Shown here in pieces: positions 40,733-50,125 of a stretch of 64,000 nt of DNA (the stretch's first letter is position 1; each line of letters opens with the position of its first letter). A program made the translations under genes and the position numbers. Where the stretch lies: NCBI RefSeq assembly GCF_000495835.1, contig NZ_AWGC01000017.1, forward strand, positions 1 through 64,000, written 5' to 3'. The notes below the pieces were generated by a model. It did not search any database, had not been told where the DNA came from, and saw only the letters and a program-made list of their open reading frames with translations. Origin of the DNA: Asticcacaulis sp. AC402. Its GTDB lineage: Bacteria > Pseudomonadota > Alphaproteobacteria > Caulobacterales > Caulobacteraceae.

Positions 40733-41902
40733 CTATTTGAAACGGGCGAAGTAGGCTGCAATTAAAGCCGCATAGGCGTCCGTCAGGGCTTCCAGCTCCG
40801 TCACGGGCACGCACTCATTGATCTGGTGCATGGCCTGGCCAACCAGACCAAATTCCACAACCGGACACAGGGCCCGGATAAAGCGCGCGTCCGACGTCCC
40901 GCCGGATGTCGAACGATCGGTCTCGATGCCGAACTGGCCACGAACGACCTCGGCGATCAGGTCGACGAAAGGCCCCGATTCGGTAAGAAATGCCTCGCCC
41001 GAAATGATGATCCGGACATCGATTTTTGCGCCCGAGCTTTGCGCATGTTCCGCTGCCAGGTGCTCGAACCAGGCTTTCAAACTCGCACCCGTATGGCTCG
41101 GATTGAAGCGGATATTGACCCGCGCCGTCGCCAATTGGGGGATGACATTGGTGGCCGTATTGCCGGTGTCGATCGTCGTGATTTCCAGGTTGGATGGCGG
41201 AAACGCCTCATAGCCGTCATCCAGACGGCGGGACTTCAACGCCGCTAACAGGTCGACAAGGACGGGGAGCGGGTTGCGCGCCCGCTGCGGATAGGCGACA
41301 TGGCCCTGCTTGCCAGTAACGGTAAAGGTCGCGTTGATCGAACCACGCCGACCGACCTTGATCATGTCGCCGAGGGTTTGCGATGAGGACGGTTCACCGA
41401 CGACGCAATGGTCGATGACCTCACCGCGTTCACGCAACCACTCGACCACGCGGACCGTGCCGTTTGTGGCTTCGCCTTCTTCGTCACCCGTAATTAAAAA
41501 CGAAAGGGAGCCCCGCGGGCTAATGTCGGCCTCCACGACCCGCGACACGGCGGCGATCCAGGCCGCAAGGGCGCCCTTCATATCGACGGCGCCGCGGCCG
41601 ATAATCTGGCCGTCATGAATCTCGGCACCGAAGGGATCGTATTTCCACAACGACCGCATCCCGCCGGGAACGACATCCGTGTGGCCGGCGAAACACAGGT
41701 TCGGCCCCGTTGTCCCGCGTCGGGCATAGAGGTTTTCGATTTCGCCGAACTTCAGGCGCGTGCAGGTGAAACCCAGCCCTTCCAGAGCCCGCTGGACCAC
41801 ATCCATGGCGCCGCCGTCGGCGGGCGTGACCGACTCCCGCCGTATCAGGCTTTGAGTCAGGGCGACGGTATCTATTGGCGGGTCTTTTTCTGTATTCGGC
41901 AT
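40733..41902 (-). CDS. dapE: succinyl-diaminopimelate desuccinylase
   Basis: 389-aa M20 metallopeptidase-family enzyme of lysine and meso-diaminopimelate synthesis. Zinc ligands in FAGHTDVVPGG, GRGAVDMKGALAAW and TGDEEGEATNG; the dimerisation domain contains TGKQGHVAYPQRARNP; STSGGTSDARFI and a terminal HQINECVP complete the DapE signature. The ATG at 41902 opens the usual N-terminus. It converges on truA. Confidence 0.95.
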   Translation of the reverse strand: MPNTEKDPPIDTVALTQSLIRRESVTPADGGAMDVVQRALEGLGFTCTRLKFGEIENLYARRGTTGPNLCFAGHTDVVPGGMRSLWKYDPFGAEIHDGQIIGRGAVDMKGALAAWIAAVSRVVEADISPRGSLSFLITGDEEGEATNGTVRVVEWLRERGEVIDHCVVGEPSSSQTLGDMIKVGRRGSINATFTVTGKQGHVAYPQRARNPLPVLVDLLAALKSRRLDDGYEAFPPSNLEITTIDTGNTATNVIPQLATARVNIRFNPSHTGASLKAWFEHLAAEHAQSSGAKIDVRIIISGEAFLTESGPFVDLIAEVVRGQFGIETDRSTSGGTSDARFIRALCPVVEFGLVGQAMHQINECVPVTELEALTDAYAALIAAYFARFK

Positions 41903-41994
41903 GGCGGCGGGTGTAAGACTCAAATAGGGTGCCTGCAACTCATTTGTGTGCAAGGGCTTTTGCCGTGACGCCAAAGACTCCACGCGAGACCCCG

Positions 41995-43254
41995 ATGCCG
42001 CCTGAACCGGCCGATGATGAGCGCCATCCTCTCCAGATTCCCGATTTCCGCGCCTTCTGGCTTTCGCGTGTGTGCGGCGTTTTGGGGACATCGGCCCAAA
42101 GCGCCGCCATTGGCTGGCAGGTCTACGATATCGCGCGTGAGACATCGAATGTGCTGGAGTCCGCCCTCTATGTCGGGCTGATTGGCCTGGCCCAGTTCAT
42201 TACCCTGTTCGCTTTTACGATTCCGGCCGGGATCATCGCCGACCGCTACGATCGCAAGAAGATTATTTCCCTTGTTCTGTTGGGCCAATTACTGCTGTCG
42301 CTGGCGTTTCTGACGTATTCCTTCCTGCCGGCTGCGCCGTTCTGGGGCTTTTTTGCGCTGAGCGCCTTCCTGGGCGCGCTGCGGGCGTTCAGTGCCCCTG
42401 CCAGTTCGGCGATAGGGCCGATGTTGGTGCCGAAAATCGTCTTGCCCAAGGCAATAGCTGTCAACTCCATGGCCTTCCAGACGGGACTTATTGTCGGACC
42501 AGCCCTGGGTGGGGTACTTATCGGGTTCTCGACCCACCTCGCCTATGGCTTCTGCGCCGTTCTTGTGGCGGTCGCCTCACTCCTTGTTTTCACCATCAAG
42601 GCGAAGACGGCGCCGGAGCCCGTCACCGCCTCCAAGACTCAAATGATCAAGGAAGGCTGGCGTTACATCTGGACCAACAAGGTCATCCTGGGCGCCATTT
42701 CGCTGGATTTGTTCGCCGTCCTGCTGGGGGGAGCAACGGCGCTGATGCCGGTGTTCGTCCGTGACGTGATTGTAGCGGATACCTTGTTGCCGGCGGCGAT
42801 TGCCTTTGGCCTGCTGCGCGCCTCGCCGGCGATTGGCGCCCTGGTGATGTCGTTTTACCTGTCGTTCAGGCCCCTGCGCCGCCACGCCGGTCCGTGGATG
42901 TTCAGCGGTGTCGCCATCTTCGGCTTGGCAACGATTGTGTTCGGTTTGTCGAAAAATGTCTGGTTGTCGATTTTTGCCATGATCGTGCTGGGCGCGGCCG
43001 ACATGATCAGCGTCTATGTTCGCGGCACGCTGGTCCAGATCGTCACGCCCGACCATATGCGCGGCCGGGTGGCGTCTGTTTCCTACCTGTTTATCGGGGC
43101 GTCGAACGAACTGGGCGAATTCGAAAGCGGCGTGGCCGCGCGCATACTGGGCCCGGTTGGTGCGGCCCTGTTCGGCGGGATCGGCTCGTTGGTGGTTACC
43201 GGCGTCTGGATCAAGCTTTTCCCGGCGCTCTTCAAAGCGGACAAGCTGGAGTAG
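41995..43254 (+). CDS. major facilitator superfamily exporter (EntS/MFS_3 type)
   Basis: 419-aa transporter with 12 helices, similar in layout to enterobactin-exporter-like MFS_3 proteins. Features: PDFRAFWLSRVCGVLGTSAQ at the start of helix 1, IADRYDRKKI loop 2-3 motif, and LVQIVTPDHMRGRVASVSYLFIG in the second half, characteristic of this subgroup. Substrate unknown. An in-frame start at 41929 would add 22 polar residues; ATG 41995 with GAGA upstream is preferred. No siderophore genes adjacent. Confidence 0.85.
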   Translation: MPPEPADDERHPLQIPDFRAFWLSRVCGVLGTSAQSAAIGWQVYDIARETSNVLESALYVGLIGLAQFITLFAFTIPAGIIADRYDRKKIISLVLLGQLLLSLAFLTYSFLPAAPFWGFFALSAFLGALRAFSAPASSAIGPMLVPKIVLPKAIAVNSMAFQTGLIVGPALGGVLIGFSTHLAYGFCAVLVAVASLLVFTIKAKTAPEPVTASKTQMIKEGWRYIWTNKVILGAISLDLFAVLLGGATALMPVFVRDVIVADTLLPAAIAFGLLRASPAIGALVMSFYLSFRPLRRHAGPWMFSGVAIFGLATIVFGLSKNVWLSIFAMIVLGAADMISVYVRGTLVQIVTPDHMRGRVASVSYLFIGASNELGEFESGVAARILGPVGAALFGGIGSLVVTGVWIKLFPALFKADKLE

Positions 43255-43300
43255 CCTGCGTATATCTGATGCGCAAAGCAGCCTTAATGTCGTTTTTTTT

Positions 43301-43370
43301 GACCACGAACCACACGAACAGACACGAACCTCAAAGCTATTGTTCGTGTCTGTTCGTGTGGTTCGTGGTC
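43301..43370. repeat. perfect 29-bp-arm palindrome (CACGAAC type), no gene inside
   Basis: Arms 43301-43329 and 43342-43370 are complementary at every base, loop 12 nt. Each arm carries three CACGAAC heptamers (spacing 9 and 10 bp) identical to the left arm that borders the GxxExxY gene at 25735. It lies between convergent MFS and acyltransferase genes. It is best read as a gene-less derivative of that module. Confidence 0.9.
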
Positions 43371-43375
43371 AATTC

Positions 43376-44563
43376 TTATTCTGCCGGCGTCAGGACTTCG
43401 CGCGGCTTGGACTGCGGTGGGTTCTTGATCAGAGCGCGGAACCAGGTTCGCGATGGCCGTTCGAATCCGTAGTGGCACAGCGCCGACAGGGCGATCGATA
43501 CGGCGACCGAGACGATGACCCAGCCCCATTTCGGCAGGCCTTCGCTCAGGCCCCAGGCGGGCAGGGCCTTGAAGATGATCTTCTGGACGATGTCGTGGAT
43601 CAGGTAGAGGGCAAAGGAGATGCCGCCCAACCAATAGACCCAGCGCACCTGCATCAGCCGCGCCACCCAGCCGGTGTCGTGGCTCAAAGCCATGATCATC
43701 ACGGCGAAGATGCCAATCAGGAACATGTCGGAACCCTTGACGCACAGGAGGCCGAGGGCCAGCACGAACAGGACGCCGGCGGCGCGCGCCGGGATCAGGT
43801 CTTTGAATCGCCAGGCGACCAGGCCGATATAGAAGGAGGCCAGACAGCGCAGGGTCGTGCCGAGCGCGTAGGAACTGACGATATCAAGTGGACCATGGCG
43901 CAGGCCCAACGGCTTTTCGGCGAGCCAGTGGGGGCCATAGGCGATGGCCGCCAGAACCACGAAACTGACCAGCAAACCCAGCAGCGTCCAGCGCCGCGAC
44001 ACTTTCAGGGCCAACCATACACCGGGCGGGAACAGCAGGTACGCCGCCCACTCGGCGGAAATCGACCACGATGGCGGGACAATCGAATTGGAAAGGCCCC
44101 ACACCTGGGTCAGGGTGAAGTTGGGCAGCAGGGCCAGGGGCAGGTCTTCGAAACGGTAGGTTGGCGCCAGGACGGTCACGATCAGGATAGCGGTCAGCAC
44201 CGTCATCAGCGCAAACAGCGGGTAGATGCGCGCCAGGCGCAGCAGCAGGAAGTGCTTGAATTTCTTGATGCAAAAGCCGTCTTCGAACATGTGAGCGTAG
44301 GTCATGGCCATGACAAAGCCGCTCAGAATGAAGAACAGGTCGACCGCCATATAGCCGTGATTGATGAACGGCCGCACCGGATCGGGAAAGCGCCAGAATC
44401 CATTGGCGTGGAACAGGACAACATACAGCGCCGCCAGCCCGCGCAGGCCGGTCAGCGAGCGGATCTCGGCCGGCGACGACCCCGGCGCTGCCGCTGTCAG
44501 CGCAACAGCGAAAGACCCTGAAGCAGTCTTCAGACTCTGGAAAACGGACGAAACAAAACGCAT
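43376..44563 (-). CDS. acyltransferase 3 family membrane protein
   Basis: 395-aa integral membrane acyltransferase (OafA/NodX type) with about ten helices. Landmarks: LTGLRGLAALYVVLFHAN with the conserved R and active-site H, GYMAVDLFFILSGFVM, and PSWSISAEWAAYLLFP. Family members O-acetylate or otherwise acylate exopolysaccharide, O-antigen or peptidoglycan precursors. No glycan cluster is adjacent, so the acceptor is unknown. The end of the gene lies 5 bp from a perfect palindrome. Confidence 0.9.
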   Translation of the reverse strand: MRFVSSVFQSLKTASGSFAVALTAAAPGSSPAEIRSLTGLRGLAALYVVLFHANGFWRFPDPVRPFINHGYMAVDLFFILSGFVMAMTYAHMFEDGFCIKKFKHFLLLRLARIYPLFALMTVLTAILIVTVLAPTYRFEDLPLALLPNFTLTQVWGLSNSIVPPSWSISAEWAAYLLFPPGVWLALKVSRRWTLLGLLVSFVVLAAIAYGPHWLAEKPLGLRHGPLDIVSSYALGTTLRCLASFYIGLVAWRFKDLIPARAAGVLFVLALGLLCVKGSDMFLIGIFAVMIMALSHDTGWVARLMQVRWVYWLGGISFALYLIHDIVQKIIFKALPAWGLSEGLPKWGWVIVSVAVSIALSALCHYGFERPSRTWFRALIKNPPQSKPREVLTPAE

Positions 44564-44824
44564 ACACCGTGCATACTAAAATCGCCGATTTTCGCAAGTG
44601 CAATATCACGGACGCGTGAACAGGAATTGTTACATTATGTGCGCTCAAGCGCCGCGCGGGCTCGCGCAACCTGTTCAGGAAGCCGCTTCGCTCAACGCTT
44701 CCTGAACGCGCGGTGGGCAGTCGCCCTTGCCAAATCAGCCAAGAATGCTGATTTCAAAACCTTATCTCCTGTCGTTTAATGACGTGGGACAGAGTAAAGT
44801 TTGAGTCGTGCCACAGAACGTAAA
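44564..44824. other. spacer upstream of uvrC with repeat fragments
   Basis: 261 bp. Contains GCTCAAGCGCCGCGCGGGCTC (about 44643) and a hairpin CAGGAAGCCGC...CAACGCTTCCTG, ending in GGGCAGTCGCCCTTGCC, words shared with the spacer at 8197-8253. No gene seen. The remainder should hold promoters of the divergent acyltransferase and uvrC genes. Confidence 0.45.
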
Positions 44825-46726
44825 ATGACCGAAGAGATCATCATCGCTACGCCGGACAGTCCGGCACCGGAAGAACCGCTGAAGGGCGCGGAACTGATCC
44901 GGCGTGAGGCCGCGCTGGCGCCCGACAAACCAGGCGTCTATCGCATGCTGGGCGACGACGGCGAGGTCTTGTATGTCGGCAAGGCCAAGTCGCTGAAAAA
45001 GCGCGTGCTGCAATATGCGCAAGGAAGGTTCCACACCCAGCGCATTGCGCGCATGGTCGCTCTGACGCGCGAAATGGTGCTGATCCGCACCGATACCGAA
45101 GGCGAGGCGCTGCTGCTGGAAGCGCGCCTGATCAAGGCGTTGAAGCCGCGCTACAATGTCCTGCTGCGCGATGACAAGATGTTCGCCGAGATCCTGGTGC
45201 GCAAGGACCACGAGGCGCCCCAGATCACCAAGCACCGCGGCGCCCATTCGATCCCCGGCGATTATTTCGGCCCGTTCGCCTCGACCCTTGCCGTCAACAA
45301 CACCCTCGATACCCTGCAGAAGGCCTTTCTGCTGCGCACCTGCACCGACAATGTCTATGCCTCGCGCACCCGGCCGTGCATGCTGCATCAGATCAAGCGG
45401 TGCAGCGCACCCTGCACGGGCGTTATCTCGCTGGAGGACTACAAGAACCTGGTCGGCCAGGCCCATGACTTCCTGCGCGGCAAGAGTCGCAAGGTCATCG
45501 AGCGCATGAGCACAGACATGATGCAGGCCTCCGACAATTTGGATTTCGAAAGCGCCGCCCACCTGCGCGACCGGGTGCGGGCACTGAACCACGTCGCCAT
45601 GTCAACCTCGGTGGACCTGAACGAAGAGGAGGCCGATGTGTTCTCGGTCTTTGCCCAGGGTGGGGGCGCCTGCGTCCAGGCGGTGTTCTACCGTGCCGGC
45701 CAGAACTGGGGCGATCGCGCCTATTTTCCGAGGGTCGACAGCGAGGATTCCGAAGGGACTGTCCTCGATGCCTTTCTTGGCCAATTCTATCAGGACCGCC
45801 AGGTGCCACGGCTGATCCTGGTGTCGCATGACCTGAATGAGCCCGACCTCATGATGGAAGCGTTAAGCCTCAAGGCCGGGCGCAAGGTCCAGATCAGCAA
45901 GCCCATGCGGGGCGGCAAGTGCGAGATCGTCCAGCACGCGCTGAACAATGCCAAGTCGGCGCTGGGCCGGCGGCTGGCCGAGCATTCGGCCCAGTCGAAA
46001 CTGCTTCAGGGCGTAGCGGAGGCGTTTGGATTGGACGCCCCCCCGATCCGCATCGAGGTCTATGACAATTCGCACCTGGGCGGCACCCATGCTGTCGGAG
46101 GAATGGTTGTAGCCGGCCCGGAAGGCTTTATGAAGGGGCAGTACCGCAAGTTTACCATCCGCGATCTCGATACCAAGCCGGGCGACGACTATGCCATGAT
46201 GGCAGAGGTGTTCCGGCGCCGCTTTATGCGTCTGATCAAGGAAAAGGATCTGCCGGAAGGCGAGAAGGCGTTCGGCAAGCCTGATTTGGTGCTGGTCGAC
46301 GGCGGCCAGGGCCAATTGGACGCGGTGCTGGGCGTGATGGCTGAGTTGGGTATGGCAGATGTTCGCATTGTCGGCGTCGCCAAGGGGCCGGATCGTGACG
46401 CCGGCCTGGAGCGCTTCTTCATGCCGGGGCGGCTGCCCTTTATGATGGAGCCGAAGTCGCCGGTTTTGTACTATTTGCAACGGCTGCGCGACGAAGCCCA
46501 CCGTTATGCCATCGGCGCCAACCGGCAAAAGCGCGACAAGGCGATCACACAGAATCCGCTGGACGATATCGATGGCATCGGCGCCCGGCGCAAACGCGCC
46601 TTGCTGGCGGCCTTTGGCTCAGGCCGCGAAGTCGCCAGTGCGCGGGTCGAGGAATTGCAAAAGGTTGAAGGCATCTCAGCCGCCCTGGCGCAGAAGATCT
46701 ACGACTTCTTCCATGGGGAAGGGTAG
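44825..46726 (+). CDS. uvrC: excinuclease ABC subunit C
   Basis: 633-aa nucleotide-excision-repair endonuclease. The GIY-YIG domain (PGVYRMLGDDGEVLYVGKA) makes the 3' incision; a Cys-bearing YASRTRPCMLHQIKRCSAPC segment is followed by a UVR motif region near residue 240; the RNase H-like domain (IEVYDNSHLGGTHAVGGMVV) makes the 5' incision; a C-terminal HhH pair (DIDGIGARRKRALLAAFGS) binds DNA. ATG 44825 is chosen; a TTG 8 codons earlier is possible. Monocistronic. Confidence 0.97.
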   Translation: MTEEIIIATPDSPAPEEPLKGAELIRREAALAPDKPGVYRMLGDDGEVLYVGKAKSLKKRVLQYAQGRFHTQRIARMVALTREMVLIRTDTEGEALLLEARLIKALKPRYNVLLRDDKMFAEILVRKDHEAPQITKHRGAHSIPGDYFGPFASTLAVNNTLDTLQKAFLLRTCTDNVYASRTRPCMLHQIKRCSAPCTGVISLEDYKNLVGQAHDFLRGKSRKVIERMSTDMMQASDNLDFESAAHLRDRVRALNHVAMSTSVDLNEEEADVFSVFAQGGGACVQAVFYRAGQNWGDRAYFPRVDSEDSEGTVLDAFLGQFYQDRQVPRLILVSHDLNEPDLMMEALSLKAGRKVQISKPMRGGKCEIVQHALNNAKSALGRRLAEHSAQSKLLQGVAEAFGLDAPPIRIEVYDNSHLGGTHAVGGMVVAGPEGFMKGQYRKFTIRDLDTKPGDDYAMMAEVFRRRFMRLIKEKDLPEGEKAFGKPDLVLVDGGQGQLDAVLGVMAELGMADVRIVGVAKGPDRDAGLERFFMPGRLPFMMEPKSPVLYYLQRLRDEAHRYAIGANRQKRDKAITQNPLDDIDGIGARRKRALLAAFGSGREVASARVEELQKVEGISAALAQKIYDFFHGEG

Positions 46727-46786
46727 ATATGTATCTCACCTTGATACAATCCTTATGCCCGAAAGGCCCATGAGCGAAACAAAATT

Positions 46787-46987
46787 ATGAAAGATACGAA
46801 AAATTCAAAAATCACTGAAGCGGAAGCAGATTTTGCCGACGCCGCAGTCACCGAATATGAGCAGAACGGAAGCACGGCAAAGACGTGCCCCCGATGCCGT
46901 GGGAACTTTGTGATCGACGTCCGAGGCAACTCTTATAGCATTACGTGCGTTGAAGGAGACTTCAAGCTAACCTTCCGGGGCATATAA
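46787..46987 (+). CDS. small CPxC protein, 66 aa (tentative)
   Basis: Short open frame with a clear TCPRCRGNFVIDVRGNSYSITC zinc-ribbon-like pair of cysteine knuckles (CPRC plus one downstream Cys) and a low-GC composition unlike uvrC. The ribosome binding site is poor. It ends as a repeat-like GC-rich stretch begins (47019-47043, CCACCCCGTTTACGGGGAGGGTGG). Possibly a small regulatory or transferred protein. I do not recognise a family. Confidence 0.4.
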   Translation: MKDTKNSKITEAEADFADAAVTEYEQNGSTAKTCPRCRGNFVIDVRGNSYSITCVEGDFKLTFRGI

Positions 46988-47138
46988 TACCATGGAGGTT
47001 AGGCTTGACCCTTTTTAGCCCACCCCGTTTACGGGGAGGGTGGCGCGAAGCGCCGGGCGGGGCTCTTCCTTAAGAGTCAGAGCCTCAAGCCGTTCGTATA
47101 ACACAGAATTTCGCTGCCTAAATCTTGCGCTCGACCAT

Positions 47139-47966
47139 TTAGGTCCTGTTCTTGACCATATCGATCAGACCGGATGCAGCCTGGGTCATTTCCATCGGCA
47201 AAGCCAGGACGATTGTCGTGTTCTGCTCGGTGCCGATTTCGCTCAGCGTCTGCAAACGTCGCAGTTCCAGCGCCGCCGGCGCGCTCTGAATCATCGTCGC
47301 CGCCGCCACCAGCGTTTCTGCTGCCGCCGCCTCGCCCTGGGCCTTGATCAGGCGCGCCTTGGCTTCGCGCGTCGCCTCGGCCTCACGGGCCAGGGCACGC
47401 TGCATCTGTTCCGGAATGTCGAGGTCGCGCATCTCGACCGTGTCGATGTCGACGCCCCACTTGGACGCTGACCGTTCCAGCATGTCCATCAGCTTGGCAT
47501 TGACCATCTCGCGGTTTTTGAGCAATTCGTCCAGGCCATGCTGGCCGATCGTGTCGCGCAAGGCCGTTTCCGAGGCCTGCAACACCGCCATGTACGGGTC
47601 GAAGACAGCATTCAGCGCCTTGGCCGGATCGATCACCTTGTACCAGACCACGGCATTGACCCGCACCGCCACGCCGTCGCGGCTGAGGGTTTCCTGGGTC
47701 TCCAGCTTGACGGTCAGGATACGGACATCGACCCGTTTGACATACTCGATAAACGGGATGATCCAGTACAGGCCGGGGCCACGTGTCGAGGCATAACGGC
47801 CAAGGAAGTAGACGACGCCGCGTTCCCATTCCTGATTGATCTTCAAGCCCATGGCGACGAAGACCATCAGCACGACAAGGACTGGCACGGCCAGGGCGCC
47901 CAAAGCGCCCCAGACACTGCCGACTCCGCCAACGATGGCGTTGAAAACCGAAATGACCTGATCCAT
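47139..47966 (-). CDS. stomatin/slipin-family SPFH membrane protein
   Basis: 275-aa SPFH (band 7) protein. One N-terminal membrane helix (about 20-42), then the SPFH domain: INQEWERGVVYFLGRY, GPGLYWIIPFIEYVKRVDVR, VVWYKVIDPAKAL, and a helical AREAEATREAKARLIKAQGEAAAAE segment. Slipins assemble into membrane microdomain scaffolds and are often paired with NfeD-type proteases, but none is adjacent here. The start at 47966 follows AAGGGGG. TTAACCAT at 48022-48029 lies 56 bp upstream. Confidence 0.9.
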   Translation of the reverse strand: MDQVISVFNAIVGGVGSVWGALGALAVPVLVVLMVFVAMGLKINQEWERGVVYFLGRYASTRGPGLYWIIPFIEYVKRVDVRILTVKLETQETLSRDGVAVRVNAVVWYKVIDPAKALNAVFDPYMAVLQASETALRDTIGQHGLDELLKNREMVNAKLMDMLERSASKWGVDIDTVEMRDLDIPEQMQRALAREAEATREAKARLIKAQGEAAAAETLVAAATMIQSAPAALELRRLQTLSEIGTEQNTTIVLALPMEMTQAASGLIDMVKNRT

Positions 47967-48099
47967 GAAAGCCCCCTTCCAAACCGCGCGCGCGATGTTT
48001 GCGGTGCAGGCTACACTGTCGTTAACCATTTGCCAACGGCATTCGACGGCAACTTAACGACCCCAGATCTTATGACCCAGATCTGATTGACCCCACATC

Positions 48100-49146
48100 C
48101 TATTGACCTATAAACATCTCGCCCGAACCGTTCACCTTGGTGATAACGGGACCCGTGGCCTTCATGATGCTGATGTCGCCGGGGCCATTGGCGTCGATAT
48201 TGACCGTGCCGGCGGTACCGCCAAAGGCGACATCGCCAGAGCCCGAACCCCTCAGGACGAAGCCCGGTATGTGACCACCGGCAATGTCGACATCACCCGA
48301 TCCGGCCAGGCTGAGCGACACCGGGCCAGCAATTTTCTGCACCGACACATCGCTTGAGCCATTATTGACCAGGGTCAGGCCATTCATGACATTGCCGAGT
48401 GACAGATCGCCGGAACCGTTCATCTTGGCCTTGACCGAGCGGGCGTTGATCAGGCCGACATCGCCCGAACCCTGGTTAAAGATCTCGACATCGGTACCGT
48501 TTTGCGCCGCGAAGCTGCCCGAACCCGTCTGGGTCAGTTTCAGCCGGCGCACAGATTGAATGTTGATATCGCCCGAACCCATATTGTCGACGATCGTGTC
48601 GCCAGCCGTAGAAACGCTGATATCGCCGGCGCCGCTGTTAATGATGTTGAGCGGACCCGATACCGGTTCGACCGTCCATTGACCGGAGCCGTGCATGATC
48701 ATGTCCAGGCTACGGCTGGGTTTCATGTGGCCCAGGGTATAGGCGTTGTCCTTAACCACAGCATTGTTGGGCACGCGCACGAAAACCAGCGGCAGATCGT
48801 CGATCTTCACCTTGCCCATGCCGGAAATAAAGACCTGGCCGCTCTGGATAGTTTCTTCATCGAAATGGATCGTCAGCGACGTTCGCGGGCTGGTGCCCGA
48901 CAGGTGACCGTTGAGCACAGTAACATTGCCGCGCTGGGAAATCATCAGGGCCGGAACCTTGGCCTTGCCGTAGCGGACCTTGATGTCGATATCGCTGCGA
49001 TCCTCGGGCGTCACCACAACGCGCGCCGCCAGATCGCGCAGTTCGATCTGCGGGCCGTCGGAAATAAGGCGCATTTGCGCAGCGGCACCTGTGGCCATGG
49101 CAATGGCGGCGACGCTGACAGCAAACGGGATCAAGGACTTACGCAT
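48100..49146 (-). CDS. DUF2807 GIN-domain adhesin-like protein
   Basis: 348-aa exported protein; signal peptide about 1-23 (ends GAAAQ). The C-terminal half is a series of about ten short repeats centred on GSGD (also GAGD, GSSD, GPGD), spaced roughly 18-22 residues, typical of the right-handed beta-helix of DUF2807/DUF4097 head-GIN proteins. A periplasmic or surface location is expected; function is not established for the family. Monocistronic, 133 bp from the stomatin gene. Confidence 0.85.
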   Translation of the reverse strand: MRKSLIPFAVSVAAIAMATGAAAQMRLISDGPQIELRDLAARVVVTPEDRSDIDIKVRYGKAKVPALMISQRGNVTVLNGHLSGTSPRTSLTIHFDEETIQSGQVFISGMGKVKIDDLPLVFVRVPNNAVVKDNAYTLGHMKPSRSLDMIMHGSGQWTVEPVSGPLNIINSGAGDISVSTAGDTIVDNMGSGDINIQSVRRLKLTQTGSGSFAAQNGTDVEIFNQGSGDVGLINARSVKAKMNGSGDLSLGNVMNGLTLVNNGSSDVSVQKIAGPVSLSLAGSGDVDIAGGHIPGFVLRGSGSGDVAFGGTAGTVNIDANGPGDISIMKATGPVITKVNGSGEMFIGQ

Positions 49147-49343
49147 AGCTCACTCCGAAACTCAGCTATAAAATGGCCCTTGACACCCGGGAAATCAAAT
49201 TACAAGCGAGTTATGTTTAGAGCTCGAACGCCGCAGGGGCGGCGGCGCGCCGCCGCGCGCTAAGGATTCGACACAGGGCTGAGTCGAATTTTTGGTTTCT
49301 TTCGTGGGCTTAACCGTCACAGGGCTCGCCGCAGGGGCTCCCC

Positions 49344-49742
49344 CTATGGTTTATCCACAATTTTCTTGCCGATGGGCGCCAGGGCCAGGGCAGCCAGTTG
49401 CATATCCTTGAACGCAAAGGGAATGCCGATGATGGTCAGGGCCTCGGCGGCGGCAATCAGGACATGGCTGAGCGCAATGTACCAGCCTGCAAAGACGAAC
49501 CAAATGATATTCAGAGCCGTACCGACACACCCGCCACCCAGGTCCTGGCCGCCCTCGTACTCGGCGCGGTCGACAATCTCACGACCAAAAGGCCAGAACA
49601 CGAAACCGGCAATTCGCCAGGCCGCCATGGTCCAGGGCAGGCCGACAATGGTCACGGCCAGAATGGCGCCGCCCAACAGCCACAGGCAACCTGAGAAAAA
49701 GCCGCCGAAAATCAGCCAGAGAATGTTTAGCAGAAAGGTCAT
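49344..49742 (-). CDS. yccF: YccF-domain inner-membrane protein
   Basis: 132-aa protein with two YccF (DUF307) repeats, each a pair of helices: LLNILWLIFGGFFSGCLWLLGG ... GLPWTMAAWRIAGFVFWPFGR and LNIIWFVFAGWYIALSHVLIA ... GIPFAFKDMQLAALALAPIGK. Matches E. coli YccF in domain structure; function unknown. It ends near a GGGGCTCCCCC-type stretch. Confidence 0.9.
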   Translation of the reverse strand: MTFLLNILWLIFGGFFSGCLWLLGGAILAVTIVGLPWTMAAWRIAGFVFWPFGREIVDRAEYEGGQDLGGGCVGTALNIIWFVFAGWYIALSHVLIAAAEALTIIGIPFAFKDMQLAALALAPIGKKIVDKP

Positions 49743-50125
49743 GGTTGTGGTGTCCGTTTCAGATGAAATGGCATTATAAGGGCCCCGACAACGGCTTCAC
49801 CTTAATTTTCATTTATTTGACGGATGATCGCACACTGTGGGCCGAGGTGACTGCGGGCCAAGGTTACTGCGGGCCGATGTTACTGCGGCTTTATGACACA
49901 AGGATGGACGGCGGTTGCAACAGGGTATATACTTGACCGAAAACTGTTGCGGTCAGCTTCGGCTTAACGTTTTGCTTGAGTACGGGCGAGGGCGTCCAGT
50001 CGAAGCTTAAAAAAACACGCGTTATCTACTTGCATTTGTGACGGGTTTTTTCGTCGCTGTGCCCGGGCGATCACGACCTGAACCTGCGCTGAAAACAGCC
50101 GGACTCGGAACGAAAGGCGTTGCAA
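49743..50125. other. 383-bp spacer with 16-bp tandem repeat
   Basis: No gene that I can support. At 49839-49886 there are three tandem copies of a 16-bp unit (GGGCCGAGGTGACTGC, GGGCCAAGGTTACTGC, GGGCCGATGTTACTGC). Downstream, around 49960-50040, the DNA becomes AT-rich and probably carries the promoter for the DUF4169-RHH pair. Confidence 0.6.

Noticed and set aside
43016-44521. 501-codon open frame on the plus strand
   Set aside because: Runs across the end of the MFS gene, a palindrome and the antisense of the acyltransferase; glutamine/histidine-rich nonsense translation.
46988-47138. GC-rich stretch after the small CPxC gene as a possible RNA gene
   Set aside because: Only a CCACCCCGT/ACGGGGAGGGTGG hairpin of the C-rich repeat class is visible; no tRNA or known ncRNA features.
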